Made by a program: the position numbers and the translations under genes. 8,103 nucleotides of DNA from an uncultured Riemerella sp. (GTDB lineage Bacteria; Bacteroidota; Bacteroidia; Flavobacteriales; Weeksellaceae), in the NCBI GenBank assembly GCA_938037185.1, contig CALHQK010000076.1, positions 1 to 8,103 of the forward strand. Reading direction: 5' to 3'. Shown here one piece after another: positions 1 through 7,222 of this stretch; within the stretch, counting starts at the first letter, position 1; each line of letters begins with the position of its first letter. The notes beneath the pieces were generated by a model that did not search any database, was not told the origin of the DNA, and saw only the letters and a list, made by a program, of their open reading frames with translations.

Positions 1-1132
1 CCTGATATTGGTTTTGTGTCTGCCAGAAATTCCCATTGATTTCACCAAAATTTAGTTTTCCATTTCGGTCTTTTGTCGCAAGGATATAGTTGTAAAATCC
101 CTGTTTTAGGAATATTTTAGCGAAATATTTTTGGCTTTTCGGGTCGTAGTGCATTTGGCTCTCTTCATTAGCCTGATAGTCATTAAACTGCCCTAAAACA
201 TAGATATTTTTCCCTTCCAAAGGATGGCTGTCCAGAGAAAACACTACCCAAGAGTAGTCGCCCTCGTAGTCGGCATTTCTTTCTTGTCCCATGTTATTAC
301 TACGGAAGTAGAAAGCGCCATTGACATCTGGCTGATACTGGTAGCTGAGCGGAGAAGTCCAAACGGGAAAAAGATAAGTATAATTTACTCCATCCACATT
401 CTCATAGCCGGACACCATGTCCATCGGGACATTCAGTATTTTATTATCAAAATAGAAAAACTCGTTATTCCCTTGAAAAACAAGGTTCAATTGCTGAAAC
501 ATTAGCTGGTTTCCGAAGAGGACAGAGGAAGGTTTTAGGTTAAAAATTCCATCATTAAAATTATTATTTTGGATAATATTTAGGCTGATAGAATTGATAT
601 TTCGGCTGGTTTCTGGGTCGGTAAGAGTGGCTTTTACTTCTACTCTTTGGTTGAGGTTTGGAGTTTTCGCTGCGGTGTATCGGCTTACATTCAGACCAAT
701 TCCAGCTCCATTTTCAGCCACCGAAAATCTCTTTGTGAAAAGAGGTTTTTTCGGCGAATCTTTATAAACTATAAGTTCAAAATTTCCCGAAATTTTAGGC
801 TGAATGTCCTTGTTAGGAAAGGTTAGAGAGTAGTGTGTGTAGGCTTGGTGGGTGTTGAAAGAATATTTAAAATTATCAATCAATCCGCTCAGTTTTCCAG
901 TTGCAAATTCCGTAAAAAAGAGACCGTCATCTTGCCAGTTTCTGTCAAGATGTTTTATCGTGTAGCGATAAATCTGGCTGCCATTGTCCAAGTCATCAAA
1001 ACGAAGGACAAGCTGCTCTCCGAACCTTATGACAGGCGTTTCGTCATTGGTCTGTGGATTAAATAGCTGAATGCTTTTAATATTCTGCCCAATGGCAAAA
1101 ACGCCCGAAAACAAGAACAATAGTCTAAACAT
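1..1132 (-). CDS. Type IX secretion system Plug protein (DUF5103), 3' end cut by window edge
   Basis: Translating the minus strand from the ATG at 1132-1130 gives an uninterrupted 377-residue frame to the window edge. It opens with a short signal peptide (MFRLLFLFSGVFAIGQ), so the product should be exported. The body is beta-rich and fits the DUF5103 family: an early QNIKSIQLFNPQTND stretch, YTHYSLTFPNKDIQPKISGN near residues 102-121, the FQGNNEFFYFD motif near the middle, and GNFWQT at the cut end. From memory the family is about 400 residues, so only a few dozen C-terminal residues are probably missing. In the Flavobacterium johnsoniae type IX system a protein of this family, Plug, closes the periplasmic end of the SprA translocon when PorV is absent (established knowledge). 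The start overlaps the stop of the upstream gene as TAATG, so the two are probably cotranscribed and translationally coupled. The family call rests on recognised motifs, not on a search. Confidence 0.85.
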   Translation of the reverse strand, partial: MFRLLFLFSGVFAIGQNIKSIQLFNPQTNDETPVIRFGEQLVLRFDDLDNGSQIYRYTIKHLDRNWQDDGLFFTEFATGKLSGLIDNFKYSFNTHQAYTHYSLTFPNKDIQPKISGNFELIVYKDSPKKPLFTKRFSVAENGAGIGLNVSRYTAAKTPNLNQRVEVKATLTDPETSRNINSISLNIIQNNNFNDGIFNLKPSSVLFGNQLMFQQLNLVFQGNNEFFYFDNKILNVPMDMVSGYENVDGVNYTYLFPVWTSPLSYQYQPDVNGAFYFRSNNMGQERNADYEGDYSWVVFSLDSHPLEGKNIYVLGQFNDYQANEESQMHYDPKSQKYFAKIFLKQGFYNYILATKDRNGKLNFGEINGNFWQTQNQYQ

Positions 1133-2706
1133 TAGGCATTTTTTATAACGGTTAATCTCGCCTTAGTGTGGTAATTTCCCTGTTTAAAGAAACGAGTAAA
1201 AAAGTCTAGTTCTTCTTTTGTATAATTGTTTTTCTTGAAGAAAGAAATCTTTTTCTCACTCACTTCTATACTGTAGTCCAGAATTTCTTTGGAGTAGAAA
1301 TTCGCCAAGAAGATTTGGTAGAAATCTTGGTCGATTCTGTCTTTATCCAAGAATTTATTTTGTTTAATACAAAAAGCATTTTCTATATTGGAATAAACCT
1401 CAAAACCAGAATTGATATTATGGAAAACTACCATCACAGTGTCTGGTTTTTCTTCTTCTTTGTCTGCTTTTGGTTTGTATTTTTTTACGGCTTTTTCTTT
1501 TTCCTCTGCGGATAGACCAGCAGTTTCTGTGAAGAAATCAAAATATCCGTTCATAAAGTCGTCCACCTCTTCTTTTTTAAGGAATACGATAGGAACGCCC
1601 TTGTTATAGATAAGGAATGCTTCGTGGTGTTCTTTTAGGTTTTCACGGATAAGAGCTTGGTCTTCCATGAAGCTAAGAGATTCTTTAGAGTGGATGTTTT
1701 GTTTTTCTTTTTCTATGAACTCCTCGTTGTAGTCGCTCATGATGGAAACTCCTGAGAACCACCATTCTTTATGCCATTCTACGATGCCCATGAAGATGAT
1801 GCTTTTTTCCTTTAAATCTTTGTGTTTAGGGAAAGAAGATTTCAGAAGTTTGAATTTCTTATCGGTAGCGATGTGTTTTATTTTAAGGTAGTTTTCATCT
1901 TCGCCAAGGAAAAGAAAACTTCCCTGAACTCTTGGAGACATTTTTTCTAAATCTTTCGCTATGGGATGTTTTTTACCCAAAATCAGAACAGCCCATTCCT
2001 TTGCAGAAAGTGCAAGGAGAGAGGTGCATGCCTCATGGATGAATCTGTCTCGGTTGTCATCTAAGGTAGCTTCTACTCTTCGTCCTGCTTCCATGATTTC
2101 CGCCTCTTGTCTCAGTAGAGCGAAACCTGTATCTGGGAAGAATAGATAAGTTTTAGTTAGGATATTATTGAGAAGTCTTCTTACTTCGTAGTAGTCTTGG
2201 GTAGGCTCTATTTGGTAAGTTTCTCTCAGTAAATCGTTTTCTGGAGCGTATTCGTATTCTGTTTCCAAGATACCCACCAGCCCTTCAGAAATGCTTTGTA
2301 TAAAAGGATCGTGAGGATTGAGCAGGATATTCTTGTTCACGGTATTGATGAAATACCAAACCAAAAATTTCACATCTTGGATATTAACCTCGCCTTCTAC
2401 ATAGTTTTTATCAGTTTCGTAGAATGGTAGCGGTTTTCCGTAAAGTTCTTTATGCTTTTTGATGAAAGAATTCCATACTTCAGACCCAGAAATAATATCT
2501 TCTAAATAAGAGGTCAAAAACATACAAAACAAAGAAATCCCTTCCTCCCTTATGAAATTCTGTAAAGGAATATGAAACTCTTTTTCATAGATTTTATCAT
2601 TGATTTCATTGCTTATTCCTAAAAAATAAAGGTCGGATTTAGCGGTTTTGTTATAAGGTTTTATTTCTTGCCAGTCTTCTAATAAAATTCTTTTCTGTGC
2701 TGCCAT
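1132..2706 (-). CDS. Hypothetical protein, probable DUF3843 family (524 aa)
   Basis: This is a long soluble protein with no signal peptide or membrane segment. Its N-terminus (KRILLEDWQEIKPYNKTAKS, then DLYFLGISNEI) resembles the Bacteroidetes family DUF3843, whose function is unknown. The first half looks helical. A central stretch near residues 255-325 (SPRVQGSFLFLGEDENYLKI, later FMGIVEWHKEWWFSG) looks like beta strands. Residues 398-422 form a highly charged linker (AEEKEKAVKKYKPKADKEEEK), followed by a mixed C-terminal part. No catalytic motif was recognised. I chose the ATG at 2706-2704. An in-frame GTG at 2730-2728 would add eight Lys/Arg-rich residues, but it lies inside a promoter-like TATCTTTG box, so a transcript from that box could not include it. 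The stop shares one base with the start of the Plug gene. The ORF is very likely real; the family name is moderately sure. Confidence 0.72.
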   Translation of the reverse strand: MAAQKRILLEDWQEIKPYNKTAKSDLYFLGISNEINDKIYEKEFHIPLQNFIREEGISLFCMFLTSYLEDIISGSEVWNSFIKKHKELYGKPLPFYETDKNYVEGEVNIQDVKFLVWYFINTVNKNILLNPHDPFIQSISEGLVGILETEYEYAPENDLLRETYQIEPTQDYYEVRRLLNNILTKTYLFFPDTGFALLRQEAEIMEAGRRVEATLDDNRDRFIHEACTSLLALSAKEWAVLILGKKHPIAKDLEKMSPRVQGSFLFLGEDENYLKIKHIATDKKFKLLKSSFPKHKDLKEKSIIFMGIVEWHKEWWFSGVSIMSDYNEEFIEKEKQNIHSKESLSFMEDQALIRENLKEHHEAFLIYNKGVPIVFLKKEEVDDFMNGYFDFFTETAGLSAEEKEKAVKKYKPKADKEEEKPDTVMVVFHNINSGFEVYSNIENAFCIKQNKFLDKDRIDQDFYQIFLANFYSKEILDYSIEVSEKKISFFKKNNYTKEELDFFTRFFKQGNYHTKARLTVIKNA

Positions 2707-2729
2707 CTTTCTTCTTTTTTTTGTTTTCA

Positions 2730-2737
2730 CAAAGATA
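2730..2737 (-). promoter_or_regulatory. Promoter -7 box for the DUF3843-Plug unit
   Basis: The minus strand reads TATCTTTG, an exact match to the Bacteroidetes -7 consensus TAnnTTTG. It ends 23 bases before the ATG at 2706, which would leave a leader of roughly 15-18 bases. No clear TTG (-33) lies 17-23 bases upstream; only a TTT is present at the short end of that range. The assignment is inferred from sequence and position. Confidence 0.5.
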
Positions 2738-2813
2738 ATAAAATATCTCCACCTAAATATCTGAAAAATATCATACTTTCTAATGGGAGCTGAATAAAAT
2801 TCATAACGGATTT

Positions 2814-2847
2814 TTGCAGTAAAATATTGAGGAAAAAACTATCTTTA
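2814..2847 (+). promoter_or_regulatory. Putative dinB promoter (-33 TTG / -7 TATCTTTA)
   Basis: TTG at 2814-2816 is followed after 23 bases by TATCTTTA at 2840-2847. This fits the Bacteroidetes pattern TTG-N17-23-TAnnTTTG with one mismatch in the last base. The box ends 30 bases before the dinB ATG. No E. coli-type LexA box (CTG-N10-CAG) is visible in the intergenic region, so SOS control of that type is not supported. Confidence 0.45.
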
Positions 2848-2877
2848 CACGGAATAAATAGAATTTCCTCTAAAACA

Positions 2878-3984
2878 ATGGACACCTCTGAAAATAAGAT
2901 AATCCACATCGATATGGATGCTTTCTTTGCTTCCGTAGAGCAGCTGGACTGTCCTGACCTTAGAGGAAAACCCATTGCAGTGGGCGGTGCAGGGAATAGA
3001 GGCGTGGTAGCGGCAGCAAGCTACGAAGCGAGGAAATACGGAGTTCGTAGTGCGATGAGCGGCGCGAAAGCAAGGAAACTCTGCCCAGACATTATCTTTG
3101 TTTCGCCTCGTTTTGAGCGGTATAAGGAAATTTCTCTGAAAATCCGCGAAATCTTCTATGAATACACTGATTTGGTCGAGCCGCTTTCCCTCGATGAGGC
3201 GTATCTGGATGTGACTTTTAACAAGAAAAATAATCCCTCCGCTACGAACATCGCCAAGGAAATTCGGAAAAAAATATTTGAAAAAACAGGACTGACTGCC
3301 TCGGCAGGTGTGTCTGTCAATAAATTCATCGCCAAAATAGCCAGCGATTATAAGAAACCCAACGGACAGACCACCATAAAACCCAATAAAATCATTCCAT
3401 TTTTGGACAGTATTGACATCAGAAAATTCTACGGAATCGGCAAGGTAACTGCTGAAAAAATGTATGCTCTCGGTATTTTTACAGGAAAAGATTTGAGGGA
3501 AAAATCACTGCCGTTTCTGCAAAGCCATTTTGGGAACAGCGGGCTTTATTATTACGAAATTGCCCGAGGAATCCATAGAAGTCCTGTAAATCCTATCCGA
3601 ATTGCTAAATCCATAGGAGTGGAGCGGACTTTCGAGCATGATGAACAGCACCAGACACACCTGCTGACACCTTTGGAAGCGCTTTCCAAAGAGCTGGAAC
3701 AAAGGCTCAAAAAACGAAATCTCTCAGGGAGAACCATTACTTTGAAAATAAAATACAGCGATTTTACCACCCAGACACGGAGCAAAACTTTAGCAAAATT
3801 TGTTTCAGACCAAAATATGCTTCTCCGTATCGGCGAGGAACTTTTGTTTCAAGAAAACCTGAAAAATTCGGTAAGATTATTAGGTCTTTCCGTGTCCAAC
3901 CTAAATGTTTGGGAAAAACAAAACCAGCCAAAATACATTCAGCTTCAGTTTGAGTTTCCGCCTCACGAGAGAGAGACTAAATAA
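2878..3984 (+). CDS. dinB: DNA polymerase IV (Y-family translesion polymerase)
   Basis: The 368-residue product is a cytoplasmic Y-family polymerase that copies past damaged template bases without proofreading. The palm motif HIDMDAFFASVEQ (residues 10-22) carries metal ligand D12 and the expected steric-gate F17. SLDEAYLDVT (104-113) carries D106 and E107, equivalent to E. coli D103/E104. The SAMSGAKARKLCP finger motif is at 58-70. A helix-hairpin-helix thumb motif, YGIGKVTAEKM, is at 185-195, and a little-finger domain follows. QLQFEF at 355-360 near the C-terminus resembles a beta-clamp-binding motif. Length matches the family (E. coli 351). The ATG at 2878 gives the normal N-terminus. An in-frame TTG at 2827 would add 17 residues, but it lies upstream of the likely -7 box. 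The gene is divergent from the DUF3843 gene and its end faces the transporter gene 16 bp away. It appears intact, with all key residues present. Confidence 0.96.
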   Translation: MDTSENKIIHIDMDAFFASVEQLDCPDLRGKPIAVGGAGNRGVVAAASYEARKYGVRSAMSGAKARKLCPDIIFVSPRFERYKEISLKIREIFYEYTDLVEPLSLDEAYLDVTFNKKNNPSATNIAKEIRKKIFEKTGLTASAGVSVNKFIAKIASDYKKPNGQTTIKPNKIIPFLDSIDIRKFYGIGKVTAEKMYALGIFTGKDLREKSLPFLQSHFGNSGLYYYEIARGIHRSPVNPIRIAKSIGVERTFEHDEQHQTHLLTPLEALSKELEQRLKKRNLSGRTITLKIKYSDFTTQTRSKTLAKFVSDQNMLLRIGEELLFQENLKNSVRLLGLSVSNLNVWEKQNQPKYIQLQFEFPPHERETK

Positions 3985-4000
3985 TTATTGAAAATCAGAT

Positions 4001-4702
4001 TTAAATCCTAACACCGAAGAAACTTCCCGCTAAATCACTCACTCCCATGGCGATAGTTCCCCAGAAAGTAATACGAAGAATGGCTTTCTTTGGGTTAGAA
4101 CCTCCTGTTTTAGCTGCAATTCCGCCCAAGAACGCAAGGAAAAGGATAGCAGAGCCGTAGAGATAATATTCTAAATGATGAAATGGAGCAATGAAGACCA
4201 CCAACAGAGGCAGCATACCGCCAAAGAGAAACGCTCCGCCAGATGCCAGAGCCGCCTGAAAAGGTTTAGCCTGACTGATTTCGGTGATGCCCAGCTCGTC
4301 CCGTACATGCGCCGCCAAAGCATCATGCTCGGTTAGTTCCTTTGCCACCTGCATCGCAGTTTCTGGTTTTAGCCCTCGCAGTTCGTAGATATGCGCAAGC
4401 ATTTGTAGTTCTTCTTCGGGCGTGTCTTTCAGTTCTTGTCTTTCCCTCTCGATGTCCGCGTGTTCTATATCCGTCTGTGAACTTACCGAAACATATTCTC
4501 CTGCCGCCATGGACAAAGCTCCTGCGATAATTCCTGCTGCTGTCGCTAAAATCACAGACTCTGGTGTGGAAGTCGCTGCGGCTACTCCTATGGCAAGGCT
4601 CGCCGTGGATAGTATGCCGTCATTAGCACCTAATACTGCGGCACGAAGCCAGTTACTACGATGGATATAGTGTTTTTCAAGGTAATCATCAAGGGTTTTC
4701 AT
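4001..4702 (-). CDS. VIT1/CCC1-family iron/manganese transporter
   Basis: The 233-residue membrane protein has the VIT1/CCC1 layout. Two N-terminal membrane helices lie at about 20-41 (opening with AAVLGANDGILSTASL) and 48-68 (ending ALSMAAGEYVS). A cytoplasmic acidic segment spans about 77-146, and three C-terminal helices lie at about 148-172, 178-199 and 208-231. The acidic segment (DIEHADIERERQELKDTPEEE and EHDALAAHVRDELGI) is rich in Glu/Asp/His, as in the metal-binding domain of plant VIT1, where Glu residues hold the metal. Family members move Fe2+ or Mn2+ out of the cytosol, usually by proton exchange; which metal is moved here cannot be read from sequence. The gene has its own -7 box upstream and follows the suf terminator, so it is probably transcribed alone. 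It is visibly richer in G+C than its neighbours, partly because the protein is Ala/Gly-rich. Confidence 0.9.
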   Translation of the reverse strand: MKTLDDYLEKHYIHRSNWLRAAVLGANDGILSTASLAIGVAAATSTPESVILATAAGIIAGALSMAAGEYVSVSSQTDIEHADIERERQELKDTPEEELQMLAHIYELRGLKPETAMQVAKELTEHDALAAHVRDELGITEISQAKPFQAALASGGAFLFGGMLPLLVVFIAPFHHLEYYLYGSAILFLAFLGGIAAKTGGSNPKKAILRITFWGTIAMGVSDLAGSFFGVRI

Positions 4703-4734
4703 TGAAGTATTTATTTAAAACTGAAGACTAAATG

Positions 4735-4742
4735 CAAAGATA
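4735..4742 (-). promoter_or_regulatory. Promoter -7 box for the VIT-family transporter
   Basis: The minus strand reads TATCTTTG, an exact TAnnTTTG match and identical to the box upstream of the DUF3843 gene. It ends 32 bases before the transporter ATG, suggesting a leader of about 25 bases. The nearest upstream TTG (4776-4774) is 31 bases away, too far for the usual 17-23 base spacer, so only the -7 half is supported. No iron-regulatory box could be recognised. Confidence 0.5.
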
Positions 4743-4845
4743 GTTTTCTTTTGTGTAAATCTTATTTTATCATCAAGAAAAAACATAAAATTTATAAAAA
4801 GATTAAATAAGAATATTTTACAAAAAAAAGTTACGGAACAATCAT

Positions 4846-4878
4846 AAAAAACGGGAGAACTCCTAAAGAAATTCTCCC
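4846..4878 (-). terminator. Intrinsic terminator after sufD
   Basis: Read on the minus strand, GGGAGAA (4878-4872) pairs perfectly with TTCTCCC (4859-4853) across a 12-base loop. One G and a run of six T (4851-4846) follow. The hairpin starts 26 bases past the sufD stop and lies ahead of the transporter promoter, so it should end the suf transcript. The plus-strand reading has no T tract after the stem, so it acts in one direction. The rest of 4703-4904 is AT-rich, with nothing else recognised. Confidence 0.85.
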
Positions 4879-4904
4879 ATTGCATTAAAAACAAAATGAA
4901 TAAA

Positions 4905-6176
4905 TTATAAATCTATCTGAACCTCCAGTTTTTCAGCCAATAGCTTAGCAACTTTCAGTTTCAGAGGCTCTATGTCTATGTTTTCCATAGCATCATTCGC
5001 GAAAGCATACAGCAGCAGTGCCTGTGCTTCTTTCCTGGAAATCCCTCTGGCTCTTAGATAGAACAGCGCCTCGTCATTGAGCTGTCCTACGGTACATCCG
5101 TGTGAACATTTCACATCATCGGCAAAGATTTCCAGCTGTGGCTTGGTGTCTATGGTAGCTCCCTCGCTCAGCAGGATGTTGTTATTCTGCTGGTAGGCGT
5201 TGGTCTTTTGTGCTATTTTATTTACGAATACTTTTCCGTTGAATACGCCATGCGCCTTGTCCTTGAAAACACCCTTATAGTTTTGGTAAGACTCACAGTT
5301 TGGTTCGTTGTGATGCACGGCTGTGTGGTGGTCTACCAGCTGTTCATTTCCGATGATGGTAATACCATTCATGAAGGAATTGATATTTTCTCCTGTGTGA
5401 ATGAAATCAAGATTGTTTCGAACCAATTTACCTCCGAAAGCAAAGGTGTTCACTGTCGCTAAGCTGTCTCGCTCTTGTTTTGCGAAAGTGCTGTCTACCA
5501 GATAAGTAGTCTGGCTGTCGTTTTGGAGTTTGTGCCAGTCGGCTTTTGCATTTTTGCCCACGAAAATTTCCGTAACCGAGTTGGTAAAAGTATAGGTTTC
5601 ATCAAAGTTATGATGGCTCTCTATCACTTCCACTTTCGCGCCTTCTTCTACGATAAGGAGATTTCTTGTTGTATAAAATACATTTTTATCCTGATTTTCA
5701 GAGATATAGAAAAGGTGAATAGGCTTTTCTATCACAGTATTTTTAGGAACAAAAAGGAAAAATCCATCGCTGAACAAAGCATCGTTCAAGGCTGTGAATG
5801 CTGTGTTTTTAGGCTTTATTTGGTTAAAATATTTTTCGATTAAATCTTTATTGGAAGAAAAAGCATTATTTAAAGTTAAAAATTCTGCGTTTTCTATGGA
5901 GATTTTGGATAGAGCTTTTTGGAATTTTCCATTGACAAAGACAATGAAATCAAAGTGCTCTTCTCCCAGATGCAGCTGGTTTAGCTGTTCTTTTGTAATG
6001 TGAAATTCCTGCTTCGGCGCCAGAGAATATTGCTTGTTTATGGCTTCGGACAGGTCGGTATATTTGTATTCCTCATCTTTTTTAGTGGGAAAACCTGCCA
6101 CCAAAAACTGGCTGAGTGCCTCGGCTCTCTCGCTGGAAAGTGTGGATTTTAGTTGTTCTATTTGATTAAATAACAT
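4905..6176 (-). CDS. sufD: Fe-S cluster assembly protein SufD
   Basis: The 423-residue product is SufD, a scaffold subunit of the cytoplasmic SufBCD complex that builds iron-sulfur clusters using sulfur delivered through SufS/SufE. The N-terminal helical part includes FPTKKDEEYKYTDLSE (29-44), the usual SufD entry motif. The middle is the repetitive beta-helix core (about 145-345). The conserved C-terminal block reads DVKCSHGCTVGQLNDEALFY (354-373), with C357 and H359 in the positions of the SufD residues implicated in cluster formation at the SufB-SufD interface, followed by the helical RARGISRKEAQALLLYAF. Length is normal. The gene lies 55 bases after sufC with no promoter or terminator between them, so the two are probably cotranscribed; a strong hairpin terminator follows. 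SufB, its obligate partner, is not in the window. I separate it from SufB by length and by these motifs. Confidence 0.95.
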   Translation of the reverse strand: MLFNQIEQLKSTLSSERAEALSQFLVAGFPTKKDEEYKYTDLSEAINKQYSLAPKQEFHITKEQLNQLHLGEEHFDFIVFVNGKFQKALSKISIENAEFLTLNNAFSSNKDLIEKYFNQIKPKNTAFTALNDALFSDGFFLFVPKNTVIEKPIHLFYISENQDKNVFYTTRNLLIVEEGAKVEVIESHHNFDETYTFTNSVTEIFVGKNAKADWHKLQNDSQTTYLVDSTFAKQERDSLATVNTFAFGGKLVRNNLDFIHTGENINSFMNGITIIGNEQLVDHHTAVHHNEPNCESYQNYKGVFKDKAHGVFNGKVFVNKIAQKTNAYQQNNNILLSEGATIDTKPQLEIFADDVKCSHGCTVGQLNDEALFYLRARGISRKEAQALLLYAFANDAMENIDIEPLKLKVAKLLAEKLEVQIDL

Positions 6177-6231
6177 AAAATTTGTATTTGATTTTAATTT
6201 TTGGAGTTTGAAATTTGAGCTTTAATCTCAA

Positions 6232-6975
6232 TTATTTTACCAGCCAGTCGTAGCCTTTTTCTTCTAATTCCAAAGCCAGTTCCTTACCTCCAGTTTTTAT
6301 GATTTTCCCATCCGCCAAAACATGCACGAAATCAGGCTGAATGTAGTTTAGCAGTCTTTGGTAGTGCGTGATTAGAAGCACTGCATTTCCTTGGTTTTTG
6401 AAATGGTTCACACCTTCGGAAACGATTCTCAAAGCATCGATGTCAAGCCCAGAGTCCGTTTCATCCAAAATAGCCAATTTAGGGTTCAGCATCAGCATTT
6501 GGAAGATTTCGTTTCTTTTTTTCTCTCCACCAGAGAAGCCTTCGTTCAGCGAACGAGAAAGGAAGTCTTTTTTAATTCCCAAAAGCTCTGATTTTTCGCG
6601 GATGAGCGCCATCATTTCTTTTGCTGGCATTTCTTCTAATCCGTTGGCTTTTCTAGTTTCGTTGATAGCCGCTTTGATGAAGTTGGTTACCGATACACCT
6701 GGGATTTCCACAGGATACTGAAACGACATGAAAATACCTTTCTGAGCTCTTTCCTCTGGCGCATCTTCGCCGATGTCTTCACCTTCGAAAAGGATTTCTC
6801 CCTCCGTAACTTCATAGTCTTCTCTTCCTGCAATTACGGAAGAAAGCGTGGATTTACCAGCTCCGTTAGGCCCCATAATGGCATGAACCTCACCAGGTTT
6901 TATCTCTAAATTGATTCCTTTCAAAATTTCGGCTCCGTCTTCTATACGGGCATGTAAGTTATTGATTCTAAGCAT
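6232..6975 (-). CDS. sufC: Fe-S cluster assembly ATPase SufC
   Basis: The 247-residue product is the ABC-type ATPase of the SufBCD complex; it is cytoplasmic and not a membrane transporter. All ABC motifs are present in order: Walker A GPNGAGKST (35-43), Q-loop Q86, signature FSGGEKKR (147-154), Walker B LAILDE (167-172) with catalytic E172, D-loop SGLD (175-178), and H204 in the switch loop. SufC-typical stretches are FMSFQYPVEIPGVSV (82-96) and ETDSGLDIDAL. ATP-driven SufC dimerisation reshapes the SufB-SufD pair during cluster assembly (established for E. coli). The ATG at 6975 gives the standard MLRINNLHA start. The gene precedes sufD in the same direction. What lies upstream is a small ORF and a hydrolase, where sufB is usually found. 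The upstream 92 bases show no good promoter. Confidence 0.97.
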   Translation of the reverse strand: MLRINNLHARIEDGAEILKGINLEIKPGEVHAIMGPNGAGKSTLSSVIAGREDYEVTEGEILFEGEDIGEDAPEERAQKGIFMSFQYPVEIPGVSVTNFIKAAINETRKANGLEEMPAKEMMALIREKSELLGIKKDFLSRSLNEGFSGGEKKRNEIFQMLMLNPKLAILDETDSGLDIDALRIVSEGVNHFKNQGNAVLLITHYQRLLNYIQPDFVHVLADGKIIKTGGKELALELEEKGYDWLVK

Positions 6976-7067
6976 TATTAATAAAATTTATTTATTGTTA
7001 AATTATTATTGATATTTTCTTATTTTGCTTTTTGTACATATAGTGAGATATGCTCTCGTTTATATAA
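6976..7067 (-). other. AT-rich leader between the small ORF and sufC
   Basis: This 92-base spacer has no exact TAnnTTTG box and no TTG on the minus strand, so a standard promoter for sufC is not visible. It holds a weak inverted repeat, CATAT at 7037-7041 and ATATG at 7048-7052 with a six-base spacer, plus an overlapping GAGA/TCTC pair. Both are too short to call an operator or terminator. No T-tract hairpin separates the small ORF from sufC, so readthrough from the hydrolase side is possible. Confidence 0.35.
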
Positions 7068-7214
7068 TTATCTCCATATTTTATTCATTACTTCTTCTGC
7101 TGTAGGCTGGTGATATTTGTCCTCTTTATCCTTTATCAAAGACTTCTTCGGGAGAGGATACAGCTTTTCAGCAGTAGCAAAATCGGGGCGAAGTTCTTTT
7201 CTTAGAGTGTTCAT
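7068..7214 (-). CDS. Small ORF, 48 aa, unknown function
   Basis: The minus strand from the ATG at 7214 encodes 48 residues ending at TAA 7070-7068: it begins MNTLRKELRPDFATAEKLYP and ends with KYHQPTAEEVMNKIWR. The peptide is strongly charged (Lys, Glu, Asp, Arg), has no hydrophobic helix or signal peptide, and contains two Pro-bounded turns. The start lies eight bases past the hydrolase stop, a spacing typical of a coupled downstream gene, and sufC follows 92 bases later in the same direction. I recognise no family. Its sense orientation, tight spacing and composition argue for a real small protein, but an ORF of this length can arise by chance. It could also be a degraded remnant of a longer gene, although the other frames beyond its stop show no continuation. 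Confidence 0.45.
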   Translation of the reverse strand: MNTLRKELRPDFATAEKLYPLPKKSLIKDKEDKYHQPTAEEVMNKIWR

Positions 7215-7222
7215 TTGACATA

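Noticed and set aside
224..1066. Plus-strand open frames at 224-505 and 833-1066
   Set aside because: The minus strand here encodes a continuous, recognisable DUF5103 protein with a signal peptide; the plus-strand frames are short and featureless.
1315..1515. Plus-strand frame with a Phe-rich tail that could look like a membrane peptide
   Set aside because: The Phe run is the complement of Lys/Glu-rich codons (AAA, GAA) of the charged linker in the DUF3843-like gene.
2827..2877. TTG start giving dinB 17 extra N-terminal residues
   Set aside because: It overlaps the probable promoter spacer, upstream of the -7 box, and the family N-terminus begins just before the HIDMDAFF motif, matching the ATG at 2878.
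3998..4007. Palindrome GATTTAAATC at the convergent dinB/transporter junction as a shared terminator
   Set aside because: It is only ten bases, AT-rich, has no loop and no T tract, so it could not form a stable terminator hairpin.
5475..5843. Plus-strand 122-codon open frame antisense to sufD
   Set aside because: It lies wholly inside the well-supported sufD gene, has no promoter or recognisable domain, and reads as the complement of conserved SufD codons.
6368..6721. Plus-strand 117-codon open frame antisense to sufC
   Set aside because: It is the complement of the conserved ABC motifs of SufC; its Ser/Phe-rich translation has no recognisable features.
7037..7052. CATAT/ATATG inverted repeat upstream of sufC as a regulator site
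   Set aside because: Five AT-rich base pairs are expected by chance in such DNA, and no promoter can be placed next to it; it is noted only within the leader entry.
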